DNA of 18,225 nt, taken from an uncultured Mycoplasmataceae bacterium (GTDB taxonomy: Bacteria > Bacillota_I > Bacilli_A > Mycoplasmatales > Mycoplasmoidaceae). The stretch covers positions 1-18,225 of the forward strand of contig CASEQO010000125.1 of NCBI GenBank assembly GCA_949290035.1. The letters run 5' to 3'. Below, in pieces: positions 1 through 7,763 of this stretch. The translations under genes and the position numbers were made by a program. The notes under the pieces are model-generated. The model was not told the origin of the DNA. It saw only the letters and a list, made by a program, of their open reading frames with translations, and made no database searches. Numbering within the stretch: the first letter of the stretch is position 1; the number at the start of each line of letters is the position of its first letter.

Positions 1-5
1 GAATT

Positions 6-1964
6 ATGAGTAAATATTCAAGATTTAATACAAATTCTAATAATAAACTTGATTTAAATTTATTATCATTAAATGAAGAAAATTCGATTGTATTTGAATA
101 TGTATATTCAATCCAAGACTTTTTAGATGATTCTAAAAATATTGAGATTGTTAAAAAAGCTGCAAATAAATATAATGATAAAACTATTATTATAGTTTTA
201 AGAGAAAATTTTGGTTCAGAATCTAATGAAGTAGAATTAATACCTAATATTAGAGTTAATAGCAAAGTCTTTAAAAAAACATTTAAAAAAGAAGATAACA
301 TCATTGTATTTGTAAAAAATACATATAAACCAAGATTAGATATTATTTTCAATAGCGATTTAGAAAATTTAAATATTACAGATGAAGAATTTAGTTCTAC
401 TATCATTAAAACTATTGATGACATAAAAAAAGAAGAAGAAAATTTTGAACAAGAAGAAATCATTAAAAATAATTTAGAAAAAGAAGAAATTGAAAAAAAT
501 AATAATACATTAATTGATGAATTAAATTTGTTTGATGATAAAAATGAAAAAGAAAGTGATGATCTAGATAGTTTTATAAATTATATTGATGATTTAGATG
601 AAAATGGTGATAAAGAAGAAAACAAAGATATATATTCTAAAATCTTTTTAGAACCAAATGAATTTGATATTAATGAAGATTCAAAAGATGTTCAAGAAAA
701 TTTTAAAGAAAATACTATTTTAGATAATAATTTTTCATTATCAACAGATGAATTTAAATTAAAATCTATTTTTGATTTTATTTGAAGAATGTTTATTTTA
801 TATAATAAAGAAAACCAATTAGATAATTTAATTTATAGCATAACAAGTCATATGCCAATAGTTTCATATGCTCAAGGTGATTTTATAAGAGATCTTTCTT
901 ATGATGTAGATTCATTGTTTGATATGATTTTAAAACTTGACTATAAATTAAAATATAATAATCAATTATTTTATTTATACTTATCAAACTTGTATTATGT
1001 AAAACATAACAAAGTTTTTGTAAATATTGAATTTGTTGATAATTTTATGATTTGAGAAAGTGAAGATTCTAGATCAGAATTCATAGAAAAAATTACTAAA
1101 TTTATAAATGATGATCAAGAATTAATTAGTAAAATTATTTACTCTCATTTTATTGAATATTCTTCATACATCAAAAGTTTTATTCCTAGAATAAGAGTAT
1201 CTATTCAACATAAAGATATTTATAACATAATAGTTAGAAAAAATAATTTTATTCATAAATTTAATATCTTTAAAATTATTTTTAATAATTTAAATTACAT
1301 TTATCAAAAATTAAATTTAGATATTGATAAATTAATTATGAATAATGAATTATTAGAATCATTAAATTCTGATTTTGAAATAAATTTAGTTAAGAGTTGT
1401 AATGTATTTTTAGATGAAATTAGAAATTTCATATTACTAGATGGTAGTACAGAAAAAAATATTAATTTACTTTATAATGAACTAATTAATATAGATGTAT
1501 CTTATTTAATAGAAGAATTAAAAAATGTAAATAGTTCAATAAATGATGAAGATGAATTAAATATTTCTGATCTAATTGCAAAAGAACAAGAAAGAAATGA
1601 AGAAGAATATGAAGATGTTCAAAATCCATCTTTTGACAAATTAGAAATTGAAAATGAAGAATTAAATAACTTATATAATTCATCATCAAATAATGATTCA
1701 AATAAAAAAGATAAATTATCTACAAACGAGATTTTAAATACTATAAATGAAGTTAATAAAGATAATGAAAAAACTATAGTTAATGTTGAATCAGAAAAAT
1801 CACATAAATATGATGAAGTTCTAGAAAATAAAAAATACAAAAATGAGTCATTAGATGAAAATATATTTAAATCTGAAGATGATGATATTAAAAAGAAAAT
1901 AGATGAATATGAAAGAATGATTAGAGCTAATATTGAATTAATTGAAAGTGAAAGAAAAAAATAA
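6..1964 (+). CDS. Large acidic cytoplasmic protein of unknown function (652 aa, two UGA-Trp codons)
   Basis: I do not recognise this protein. It is one open frame when TGA is read as Trp: the TGA codons at 783-785 and 1053-1055 are flanked by uninterrupted coding, and the first true stop is TAA at 1962-1964. There is no signal peptide or clear membrane helix, so it should be cytoplasmic. Residues 1-135 look folded. Residues about 135-255 are an Asp/Glu/Asn/Lys-rich low-complexity linker. Residues about 260-500 are hydrophobic and aromatic-rich and probably form a helical domain. Residues about 515-652 are again acidic and end in a charged, probably coiled-coil segment with several Lys/Arg. 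The two-block design with acidic linkers suggests a scaffold or interaction protein, but that is inference only. The ATG at 6 is the first in frame; only 5 bases precede it, so the ribosome site cannot be judged and the true start could be further upstream. A different frame closes with TAA at 11-13, so an upstream gene may overlap by 8 nt. Confidence 0.75.
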
Positions 1965-2014
1965 AAGAAAAAACTGAAAAATTAAAATTATCAAATATTT
2001 AAAAAATTATAAAA

Positions 2015-2057
2015 AACTTATTTATTAATTATTATTTTTTTGTATAATAAATAAGTT
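2015..2057. repeat. 13-bp perfect inverted repeat spanning the tRNA promoter
   Basis: AACTTATTTATTA at 2015-2027 is the exact reverse complement of TAATAAATAAGTT at 2045-2057, with a 17-nt spacer. The right arm covers most of the -10 box of the tRNA promoter. The T-run lies in the loop, not after the stem, so it is not a standard intrinsic terminator for the upstream gene. It could be a weak terminator or RNA-processing hairpin, or an operator. AT-rich sequence produces chance palindromes, but 13 perfect base pairs including a G:C pair is long. Confidence 0.55.
2043..2048 (+). promoter_or_regulatory. -10 box of the tRNA-Asp/tRNA-Phe promoter
   Basis: A perfect TATAAT lies 16 bases before the mature tRNA-Asp 5' end, which suits a start near 2055 and a short 5' leader removed by RNase P. 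No good -35 box is visible; TTTATT at 2021-2026 is the best at 16-bp spacing. Weak -35 boxes are usual in mollicutes. Confidence 0.55.
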
Positions 2058-2064
2058 ATTATAT

Positions 2065-2140
2065 GGTCCCGTGGTGTAGTGATTAACATGCCTCTCTGTC
2101 ACAGAGGAGATCGCGGGTTTGACTCCCGTCGGGACCGCCA
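2065..2140 (+). tRNA. tRNA-Asp (anticodon GTC)
   Basis: Complete cloverleaf with encoded CCA. Acceptor stem GGTCCCG (2065-2071) pairs with CGGGACC (2130-2136), discriminator G2137, CCA 2138-2140. D-stem GTGT/ACAT. Anticodon stem CCTCT/AGAGG with loop CTGTCAC, so the anticodon is GTC at 2098-2100, reading Asp codons. T-stem GCGGG/CCCGT. An oddity: the T-loop is TTTGACT, with T where C56 is nearly invariant, and the D-loop AGTGATTA has A where G19 is expected. The two bases pair in the tertiary structure, so this is a matched G19-C56 to A19-U56 swap. It is co-transcribed with tRNA-Phe 5 nt downstream. Confidence 0.97.
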
Positions 2141-2145
2141 TTTAT

Positions 2146-2221
<76 letters not shown>

Positions 2222-2240
2222 TGTTATAAAAAAATTAAAT

Positions 2241-2267
2241 CTCTACTTTATTAGTAGAGTATTTTTT
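2241..2267 (+). terminator. Intrinsic terminator of the tRNA operon
   Basis: CTCTACT (2241-2247) pairs with AGTAGAG (2253-2259) around a 5-nt loop, followed by TATTTTTT. The 7-bp stem with three G:C pairs and a T-tract is a classic intrinsic terminator. It sits between tRNA-Phe and plsX, so plsX needs its own promoter in 2268-2290 or read-through. Confidence 0.8.
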
Positions 2268-2299
2268 ATAAATTTAATATTTATTATTGAAGGAATTAT

Positions 2300-3283
2300 A
2301 TGAAAATAGCAGTTGATGTTATGGGTTATGAAAACCATATATTTGAATCAATAAGAGCGTGTGAAAAGCTAGTTAAGAAATATTTAGAATTAGAAATAAT
2401 TTTAGTTGGAAATGAAGAACAAATAAAAGAAAATCTTGAAAATAATTCAAGAATATCTATAGTACATGCAGATGACTATGTTAAGCAAGATGACAATGTA
2501 ATGCTTGCTGTTAGAAAAAAAGATTCATCTATGGCTAAAGCAATAGATTTAGTTATAAATGGTCAAGCAGATGCAGTTGTTTCTGCTGGATCTACAGCAT
2601 GTTATGTTGCAATGACTTATTCAAAAATGGGAATGATTAAAAATATTTCTAAGCCAGCTTTTATGCCTTCATTACCTACAACAAATGAAAAACCTTTATT
2701 GTGAATGGATGTAGGAGCTAATAAAACTTGTGATGAAAAAGATTTAGTTAATTTTGCAATAATGGGTTCTATTGCTTGTAAATGTATTTTTGATATAGAA
2801 AATCCAATTGTATCATTATTAAATATTGGTACAGAAGAATATAAAGGGTTAGATAGTATAGTAGAAGCAAACAAACTATTAAAAAATGATAAAAGAGTTA
2901 ATTATTCAGGATATTTAGAATCAAGAGAAATATTAAATGGAAATTCAAATGTATTAATCTCTGATGGATTTACTGGGAACATTTGTTTAAAAGCTCTAGA
3001 GGGTACATTTAAAACAATTGCTAGTGAACTTAAAAAAGGATTTAAAAAACCTTCAGGATGATTAGGGGGGTTATTCTCTTTACCTGTGATAAAAAAGTTA
3101 AAAAAAACATTTGACTATAGAAATAATGCAGGTGCAATTGTAATGGGTCTTAATCATTTAGCTGTTAAAACACATGGTTCAGCAGATGAACAACAATTTT
3201 ATAGCACAATTGAATTAGCAATTAAATGTATAAAAAATAATTTAGTAGAAAAAATAAAAGGAATAAACTTTGATGAAAAATAA
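2300..3283 (+). CDS. plsX: Phosphate acyltransferase PlsX
   Basis: PlsX turns acyl-ACP into acyl-phosphate, the acyl donor for PlsY in phosphatidic acid synthesis; it is a peripheral membrane enzyme. The 327-residue product has the family's usual length. The N-terminus MKIAVDVMGYE matches the PlsX MKIAVDAMGGD start, and VSAGSTACYVA, PLLWMDVGANKT, LNIGTEEYKG, VLISDGFTGNICLK and DYRNNAGA are recognisable PlsX blocks. TGA encodes Trp at 2702-2704 (in front of the MDVGAN block) and 3059-3061. The second Asp/Gly of the usual DAMGGD is changed (DVMGYE), a mild departure. The start is set by AAGGA at 2290-2294. A run of six G at 3065-3070 (Leu-Gly-Gly-Leu) is unusual in this genome. The 3' end overlaps rnc by 11 nt, so the two are translationally linked, a pairing common in Firmicutes and mollicutes. 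Confidence 0.95.
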
Positions 3284-4010
3284 TAAACCTTTAAATATCA
3301 AGAATTTATTAAATGACCTAGAAATTAAATATAAAAAAATTGATATTTATATAGAAGCATTTACTCATAGTAGTTATGCAAACGAACATTCAGTTAATTC
3401 AAATAAAAAAGAGAAGCATTATGAAAGACTAGAGATTCTAGGGGATGCAATTGTAGATAAAATTGTTACTGAATATTTTTTTAAAAGATATCCTGAGTAC
3501 ACTGAAGCAAAAATTAATGATATTAGAAAAATTATTGTTCAAAAAGATACAATGATAAAAGCATCAGAAGAATTAAACTTAATTAACTACACAAGACTTG
3601 GTAATGGTGTTGATCGTAAAACAGGTCTAGATAGAATAAAATCAAATATATTTGAATCTTTTATTGGTGCAATATATATTGATCAAGATAGTGAAAAAGA
3701 GTGTTTTAAAATTATTAAAAATACACTTATAAAATATTATGAACAAAATGAATTAGATGAAAATGTTATTGATTATAAAACACAAATTCAAGAAATATTA
3801 CAAAGTAATGAGTCAAAATATAAAAGAAAAAATAATGCAATCTTTTATAGATTAGTAGAATCATCAGACACTAATGATTATTTTAAAGTAGAATTGATTT
3901 ATGGAAATGTAGTTTATGGTGTTGGAGAAGGAAAAACTAAAAAAAGAGCTGAACAAGATGCAGCAAAGCATGCAATTGAAAAATATGTAAAGCCAAACTT
4001 AAAATTATAA
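3273..4010 (+). CDS. rnc: Ribonuclease III
   Basis: Endonuclease for double-stranded RNA, matures rRNA precursors; cytoplasmic homodimer. The 245 residues comprise a catalytic domain (about 1-155) with signature ERLEILGDAIVD at 51-62 (metal ligands E51, E54, D58) and a C-terminal dsRNA-binding domain from about 165 (DYKTQIQEILQ, then a GEGKTKKRAEQDAAKHA tail). The second metal-binding stretch reads SNIFESFIGAIYID: E128 is present, but residue 125 is Asn where most RNase III proteins have Asp (D114 in E. coli, D107 in Aquifex). I chose ATG 3273 over an in-frame TTG at 3270; AAGGA lies at 3258-3262. The start overlaps the plsX end through ATGAAAAATAA. The stop at 4008-4010 is one base before the CIRCE-like site. 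Confidence 0.95.
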   Translation: MKNNKPLNIKNLLNDLEIKYKKIDIYIEAFTHSSYANEHSVNSNKKEKHYERLEILGDAIVDKIVTEYFFKRYPEYTEAKINDIRKIIVQKDTMIKASEELNLINYTRLGNGVDRKTGLDRIKSNIFESFIGAIYIDQDSEKECFKIIKNTLIKYYEQNELDENVIDYKTQIQEILQSNESKYKRKNNAIFYRLVESSDTNDYFKVELIYGNVVYGVGEGKTKKRAEQDAAKHAIEKYVKPNLKL

Positions 4011-4011
4011 A

Positions 4012-4038
4012 TTAGCACTCTACATGTTAATGTGATAA
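4012..4038. promoter_or_regulatory. CIRCE-like HrcA operator upstream of dnaJ (right arm degraded)
   Basis: The left arm TTAGCACTC at 4012-4020 is a perfect match to the CIRCE consensus. After the standard 9-nt spacer, the right arm ATGTGATAA at 4030-4038 matches 6 of 9 bases of GAGTGCTAA. CIRCE is bound by HrcA, the repressor of class I heat-shock genes, and lies just where expected, in front of dnaJ. The right arm overlaps the proposed -35 box, so bound HrcA would block RNA polymerase. Confidence 0.85.
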
Positions 4039-4060
4039 TTTATTAAAATTGTGTTATATT
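4032..4060 (+). promoter_or_regulatory. Promoter of the dnaJ-grpE heat-shock operon
   Basis: -35 box GTGATA (4032-4037), 17-bp spacer, -10 box TATATT (4055-4060) preceded by TG one base upstream (4052-4053), an extended -10. A start near 4067 gives a leader of about 20 nt that holds the GGAG ribosome site at 4077-4080. The -35 box lies inside the right arm of the CIRCE-like operator. Confidence 0.6.
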
Positions 4061-4086
4061 TATAGTAATGAATAATGGAGTTATAT

Positions 4087-5235
4087 ATGGCTAGAGATTA
4101 TTATGAAATATTAGGTGTAGATAGAAATGCATCTGAATCAGACATTAAAAGAGCTTTTAGAAAAAAAGCTATGGAATATCACCCAGATAGAAATAAAGCT
4201 CCAGATGCAGAAGAAAAATTTAAAGAAATTGCTCAAGCATATGAAGTATTATCAGATCCTCAAAAAAAGCAAATGTATGACCAGTATGGAGAAGCTGGTG
4301 TTAATGGAAATGGATTTGGTGGATCAGGGTTTAGTGGCGCATCATTTGAAGATATAATAAATCAATTCTTTGGTGACAATAGTCCATTTGGAGATATATT
4401 TGGTAGTTTTGGTGGATTTGGAGGTTTTGGAAGCTCTAGATCAAAGTCAAATGATGAGTTTGAACCACCTCATGTATCAGTAGAAATATCATATGTTGAA
4501 TCCATTATAGGAGGACAAAAAAAAGTATCATATAAATATAAGAAGAAATGTACATCATGTAATGGAACTGGTGCTAAAAATGAACCAAATGCAAAACAAA
4601 CGTGTTCAACTTGTAATGGGAAAGGTGTTACATTAAAACAAATGAGAACACCTTTAGGAGTTGTTCAAACACAAGGTTATTGTGATGCATGTAATGGAGA
4701 AGGTGAAATTATATATAAAAAATGTGATTCTTGTAAAGGACATAAATATATAGATGAATGAAAAGACCTTACTGTAGACATTATTCCTGGAATTGAAAAT
4801 AGAACAACCATTGCTATTCAAGGAGAAGGAAACGAAACAAGAAATGGTAAAGGAGATTTATATTTAACATTTATTGTAAGACCTTCAAAAATCTTTGAAA
4901 AAGATGAAAAAGACGTATATGTTAAATTATTAGTAGATCCAATAAAAGCTATAGTTGGTGGTGAATGTGAAGTACCTACCCCATATGGAATAGAAAAAGT
5001 TAAAATACCACCATATACATCACCAGGAGATAAAATAACATTATCTGGTAAAGGTGTTAATTCCAATAAAAGATTATTTAAAACAAAAGGTGATTTAATA
5101 GCTGTAGTGTATTTTACAAAACCAAAAAGATACTCACCAATAGAAATGAGAGAATTATATAAATTAATAAATGAAAACAATACTGAGTTATCTCAGTATA
5201 TTCAAAATGCAAAAGGAGAATTAAATGAAAAATAA
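4087..5235 (+). CDS. dnaJ: Chaperone protein DnaJ
   Basis: Hsp40 co-chaperone that hands unfolded proteins to DnaK and stimulates its ATPase. The 382 residues have full type I architecture: J domain (about 1-70) with the catalytic HPD in YHPDRNK, a Gly/Phe-rich linker (about 75-115), a cysteine-rich zinc domain, and C-terminal substrate-binding domains. Three CxxCxGxG repeats are perfect ([24 protein letters not shown]); the fourth, CDSCKGHK, keeps both Cys but lacks the last Gly. TGA at 4759-4761 is Trp directly after the zinc domain. ATG 4087 is the start, 6 nt after GGAG at 4077-4080; an ATG at 4075 would lie on top of that ribosome site. The last 11 nt overlap the grpE start. The CIRCE-like site upstream implies HrcA control. 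dnaK is not in the window. Confidence 0.97.
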
Positions 5236-5881
5236 AGATCAAGTAGCAAAACCAAATATTAAAACTAACAACCAAGAAAATAATACATCACAACCAAAAA
5301 AAGAAGAAGTTGTTAAAAATACAACTCCTCCACAACCTATAAATAACAATGAAATTAATTCATTAAGAAAAGAACTTGAATCAAAAAATCAAAAAATTAA
5401 TCAATTAACAGCAGAATTAAATAATTACAATGTAAATTTTAAAAAAGAAATTGAAGCTAGAGCAGCGAAAGCTCAAGAACAATTAAATATAAAAATTAGT
5501 GAAATAACAAAAAAATCTAATGAAGAAGTAGCAACAGCAAAAAAATATGCAATAAAAGATCATGCTGAAGAATTGATTAATATTATAAGTCAAATGAATT
5601 CAATTATTAAAGCAAGTGAAAATAATCCAAATCAAGATGTAAAAAACTATGTTGTTGGATTTAAAATGTATATGAACATGTTTGAAAATTTATTATCAAA
5701 TATGGGTATTAAAAAGATCAATGTAAAAATTGGTGATGTTTTTGATGAAAAAATTATGAATGCAGTAGATACTGAAAAAACTAGTTCAGTTAAACCAAAT
5801 TGTGTTTCAAAAATTGTAAGAGAAGGGTACTATTTACATGATAGAGTTTTAATACATGTAGATGTAGTTGTAGGTAAATAA
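5225..5881 (+). CDS. grpE: Nucleotide exchange factor GrpE
   Basis: GrpE releases ADP from DnaK. It has 218 residues, and the C-terminal beta domain is recognisable: GIKKINVKIGDVFDEKIMNA, then the end VREGYYLHDRVLIHVDVVVGK, which matches the GrpE GYKLxDRVIRPAxVxV signature. Residues about 45-110 are the long coiled coil. The first 40 residues are a disordered Asn/Gln/Lys/Pro-rich extension. ATG 5225 is preceded by AAAGGAG at 5212-5218 inside dnaJ. The overlap with dnaJ (ATGAAAAATAA) implies coupled translation and shared HrcA control. In many Firmicutes grpE lies before dnaK in an hrcA-grpE-dnaK-dnaJ cluster; here it follows dnaJ with no dnaK. Confidence 0.92.
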   Translation: MKNKDQVAKPNIKTNNQENNTSQPKKEEVVKNTTPPQPINNNEINSLRKELESKNQKINQLTAELNNYNVNFKKEIEARAAKAQEQLNIKISEITKKSNEEVATAKKYAIKDHAEELINIISQMNSIIKASENNPNQDVKNYVVGFKMYMNMFENLLSNMGIKKINVKIGDVFDEKIMNAVDTEKTSSVKPNCVSKIVREGYYLHDRVLIHVDVVVGK

Positions 5882-5903
5882 AAAATAGGAGGAAAAAATA
5901 TTT

Positions 5904-6284
5904 ATGCTTTGAAATGAAAAATATAAATACAATCCAAAAAAAAGAGAAGAAAAACCTATTAAAAATAATATTAAACCTCAAAATCATGATTTAATTATCC
6001 AATCAAGACAAAACAATAATATTATAGTTCCATCAAAAGTAGAAAAGTCTAATATTCAAAATGAGCAAATTTTAAAAAATAACAATAATTATAATAGTTA
6101 TGATATTTTATTTGATCATGGATTTAATAACGATTTTTTAAAATCATTTTATGATGTAAATAATATTGATATAATAGCTAAAAATAGTGATATTAATCAT
6201 GAAAAATGAACTAAATATGATAAAAATTCAAATAGTGTTATACATTATGAATCTATTTCAATTAGTTCAAGAAAAAATAAGTAA
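5904..6284 (+). CDS. Small Asn-rich protein of unknown function (126 aa)
   Basis: I do not recognise it. The frame starts with ATG CTT TGA (Met-Leu-Trp), so a standard-code gene finder misses it at the third codon; a second TGA-Trp lies near the C-terminus in HEKWTKYDK, and TAA closes it at 6282-6284. The ribosome site AGGAGG at 5887-5892 is the strongest in the window, 11 nt before the ATG, which supports it as a real gene. The product is polar, rich in Asn, Lys, Ile and Ser, with no membrane helix, signal peptide or Cys. The middle, around residues 65-100, has a more ordered run with FDHGFNNDFLKSFYDV. It lies 22 nt after grpE and 32 nt before the aminopeptidase, so it may be co-transcribed with the chaperones. 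Confidence 0.75.
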
Positions 6285-6316
6285 AATATAATTGTTTAAA
6301 TTAAAAGGATATAAAT

Positions 6317-7684
6317 ATGGAAGATAATAAAATGTTAAAAGCAATAGATTTAAATGATAGTTTAAATTCTGAAAATAAAAAAGTGTTTGAAACTTTTGAA
6401 AAAGAAAATGTTATATATTTTGTTTTAGCAAAAGACTTAAAAAATGCGGATATGCCTTTATTTTATGAAACTATAAAAACATTCTTTCAAAAATTAACAA
6501 AATCAATTAAAGTAGATGTTGATAGTTTTATAAGTTTTGCAAATAAAGATTTAAGAAGATGTTCAATAATGACAAATTTAGTTACAGCAATGAGATTTTG
6601 AGAAAAAGATCCATTCACATTAAAAACTAAAGATGTTAAAGAATTAAAACATGAAGCAATTGTTGATGAATCATTAAGATTTATGTATGAAAAAGCTCAA
6701 ACAATAGCTGAATCACAATTCTTTTGTAGAAGATTACAAGATACTCCTAGTGATATAATGACTCCTATAAAATTTGTAGAAGAAGTACAAGAATTATTTA
6801 AACCTTTTGAATCAAAAGTTAAAATATCTGTTATGGATAAAAAACAATTAGAAGAAAAAGGTATGAATTTAATATTAGCTGTTAATAAAGGTAGTTCAAT
6901 CGAACCTAGATTATTAACTATTGAATATAGAAATTCAGATTCAGAAGAATTGTTTGCATATGTTGGTAAAGGTATCACATTTGATTCAGGTGGTATGAGT
7001 TTAAAACCATCTTCAGCAATGAAATGAATGAAGTTTGATATGTCTGGAGCAGCAATAGTTGCTTCTACATTATATGCATTAGTTAAAAATGAAATAGAAA
7101 CTAATGTTGTTGCAGTTATGCCATTAACAGAAAATATGTTAAGTCCAAATGCAGTTAGACCAGATGATATTGTTAAATCATATAGTGGATTAACAGTTGA
7201 AATTGACAACACAGATGCAGAAGGTAGATTAATTTTAGCTGATGCATTAACATATGCAGCTAGAGATTTAAAAGCTACAAAAATCTTTGATGTTGCTACA
7301 TTAACAGGGGCTATGATATTTTCTTTAGGAGATACATTTAGTGGATGTTGAGCGACTAGTGATGAAGATTGAAAAAATGTAAGAACTACATCTCATTGAG
7401 CTGGTGAATTTATTTGAAGATTACCTTTCCATGATGATTTCATTAAACCATTAAAATCAGACTTTGCAGATTTAAAAAATTCTTCTAATGATAGAAAAGC
7501 TGGTTCAAGTAGAGCAGCATGTTTCTTAAAAGAATTTACAGATGGTGTTAACTATATTCACTTTGATGTTGCAGCTACAGCAGATAAAAATGATAGAGGT
7601 CAAGGTGTAATGATTAAAACATTATATAGATTTGCAAAAGAACATATTAAAAAAGAATGTGATAAACATCACTGTGGATGCTAA
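6317..7684 (+). CDS. pepA: Leucyl aminopeptidase, M17 family
   Basis: Dinuclear metal aminopeptidase that removes N-terminal residues from peptides, feeding amino-acid supply in an auxotrophic cell; cytoplasmic hexamer in the family. The 455 residues hold every active-site feature of M17: VGKGITFDSGGMSLKPS (K218, D223, K230), KFDMSGAA (D241) and NTDAEGRLILADAL (D300, E302, R304). The catalytic domain therefore spans about 155-445, after a divergent N-terminal domain. Several TGA codons encode Trp, including 6599-6601, 7025-7027 and four between 7350 and 7420. AAAGGA at 6304-6309 sets the ATG at 6317. The extreme C-terminus, DKHHCGC, has two His and two Cys, which is odd for this family. A strong hairpin follows 30 nt after the stop. 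Confidence 0.95.
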
Positions 7685-7713
7685 TTAGATTCTTAAATTT
7701 ATGACAATAACAT

Positions 7714-7748
7714 AAAAACACAAATCAAAAATATTGATTTGTGTTTTT
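7714..7748. terminator. Bidirectional terminator between pepA and cls
   Basis: AAAAACACAAATCAA (7714-7728) pairs perfectly with TTGATTTGTGTTTTT (7734-7748) around a 5-nt loop. The 15-bp stem has T-rich ends on both strands and stands between convergent genes, so it can end pepA on the plus strand and cls on the minus strand. Confidence 0.85.
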
Positions 7749-7763
7749 TAATACTATTTTTTA

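Noticed and set aside
1486..1840. Minus-strand open frames inside the first gene.
   Set aside because: Low-complexity His/Leu/Phe shadows of the Asp/Glu/Asn-rich gene on the other strand, with no ribosome site.
3270..3272. TTG start for rnc.
   Set aside because: An ATG follows directly at 3273 with a suitable ribosome site.
4075..4086. Upstream ATG for dnaJ at 4075.
   Set aside because: It overlaps the GGAG ribosome site; the J-domain start [11 protein letters not shown] begins at 4087.
4300..4440. Repetitive GGTGGATTTGG-like tract as a possible repeat array.
   Set aside because: It encodes the Gly/Phe linker of DnaJ, a normal part of the protein.
4818..5180. 120-residue minus-strand frame within dnaJ.
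   Set aside because: Antisense shadow of the DnaJ C-terminal domain.
6697..7212. 171-residue minus-strand frame within the aminopeptidase gene.
   Set aside because: Antisense shadow of strongly conserved M17 coding sequence; no start signals.
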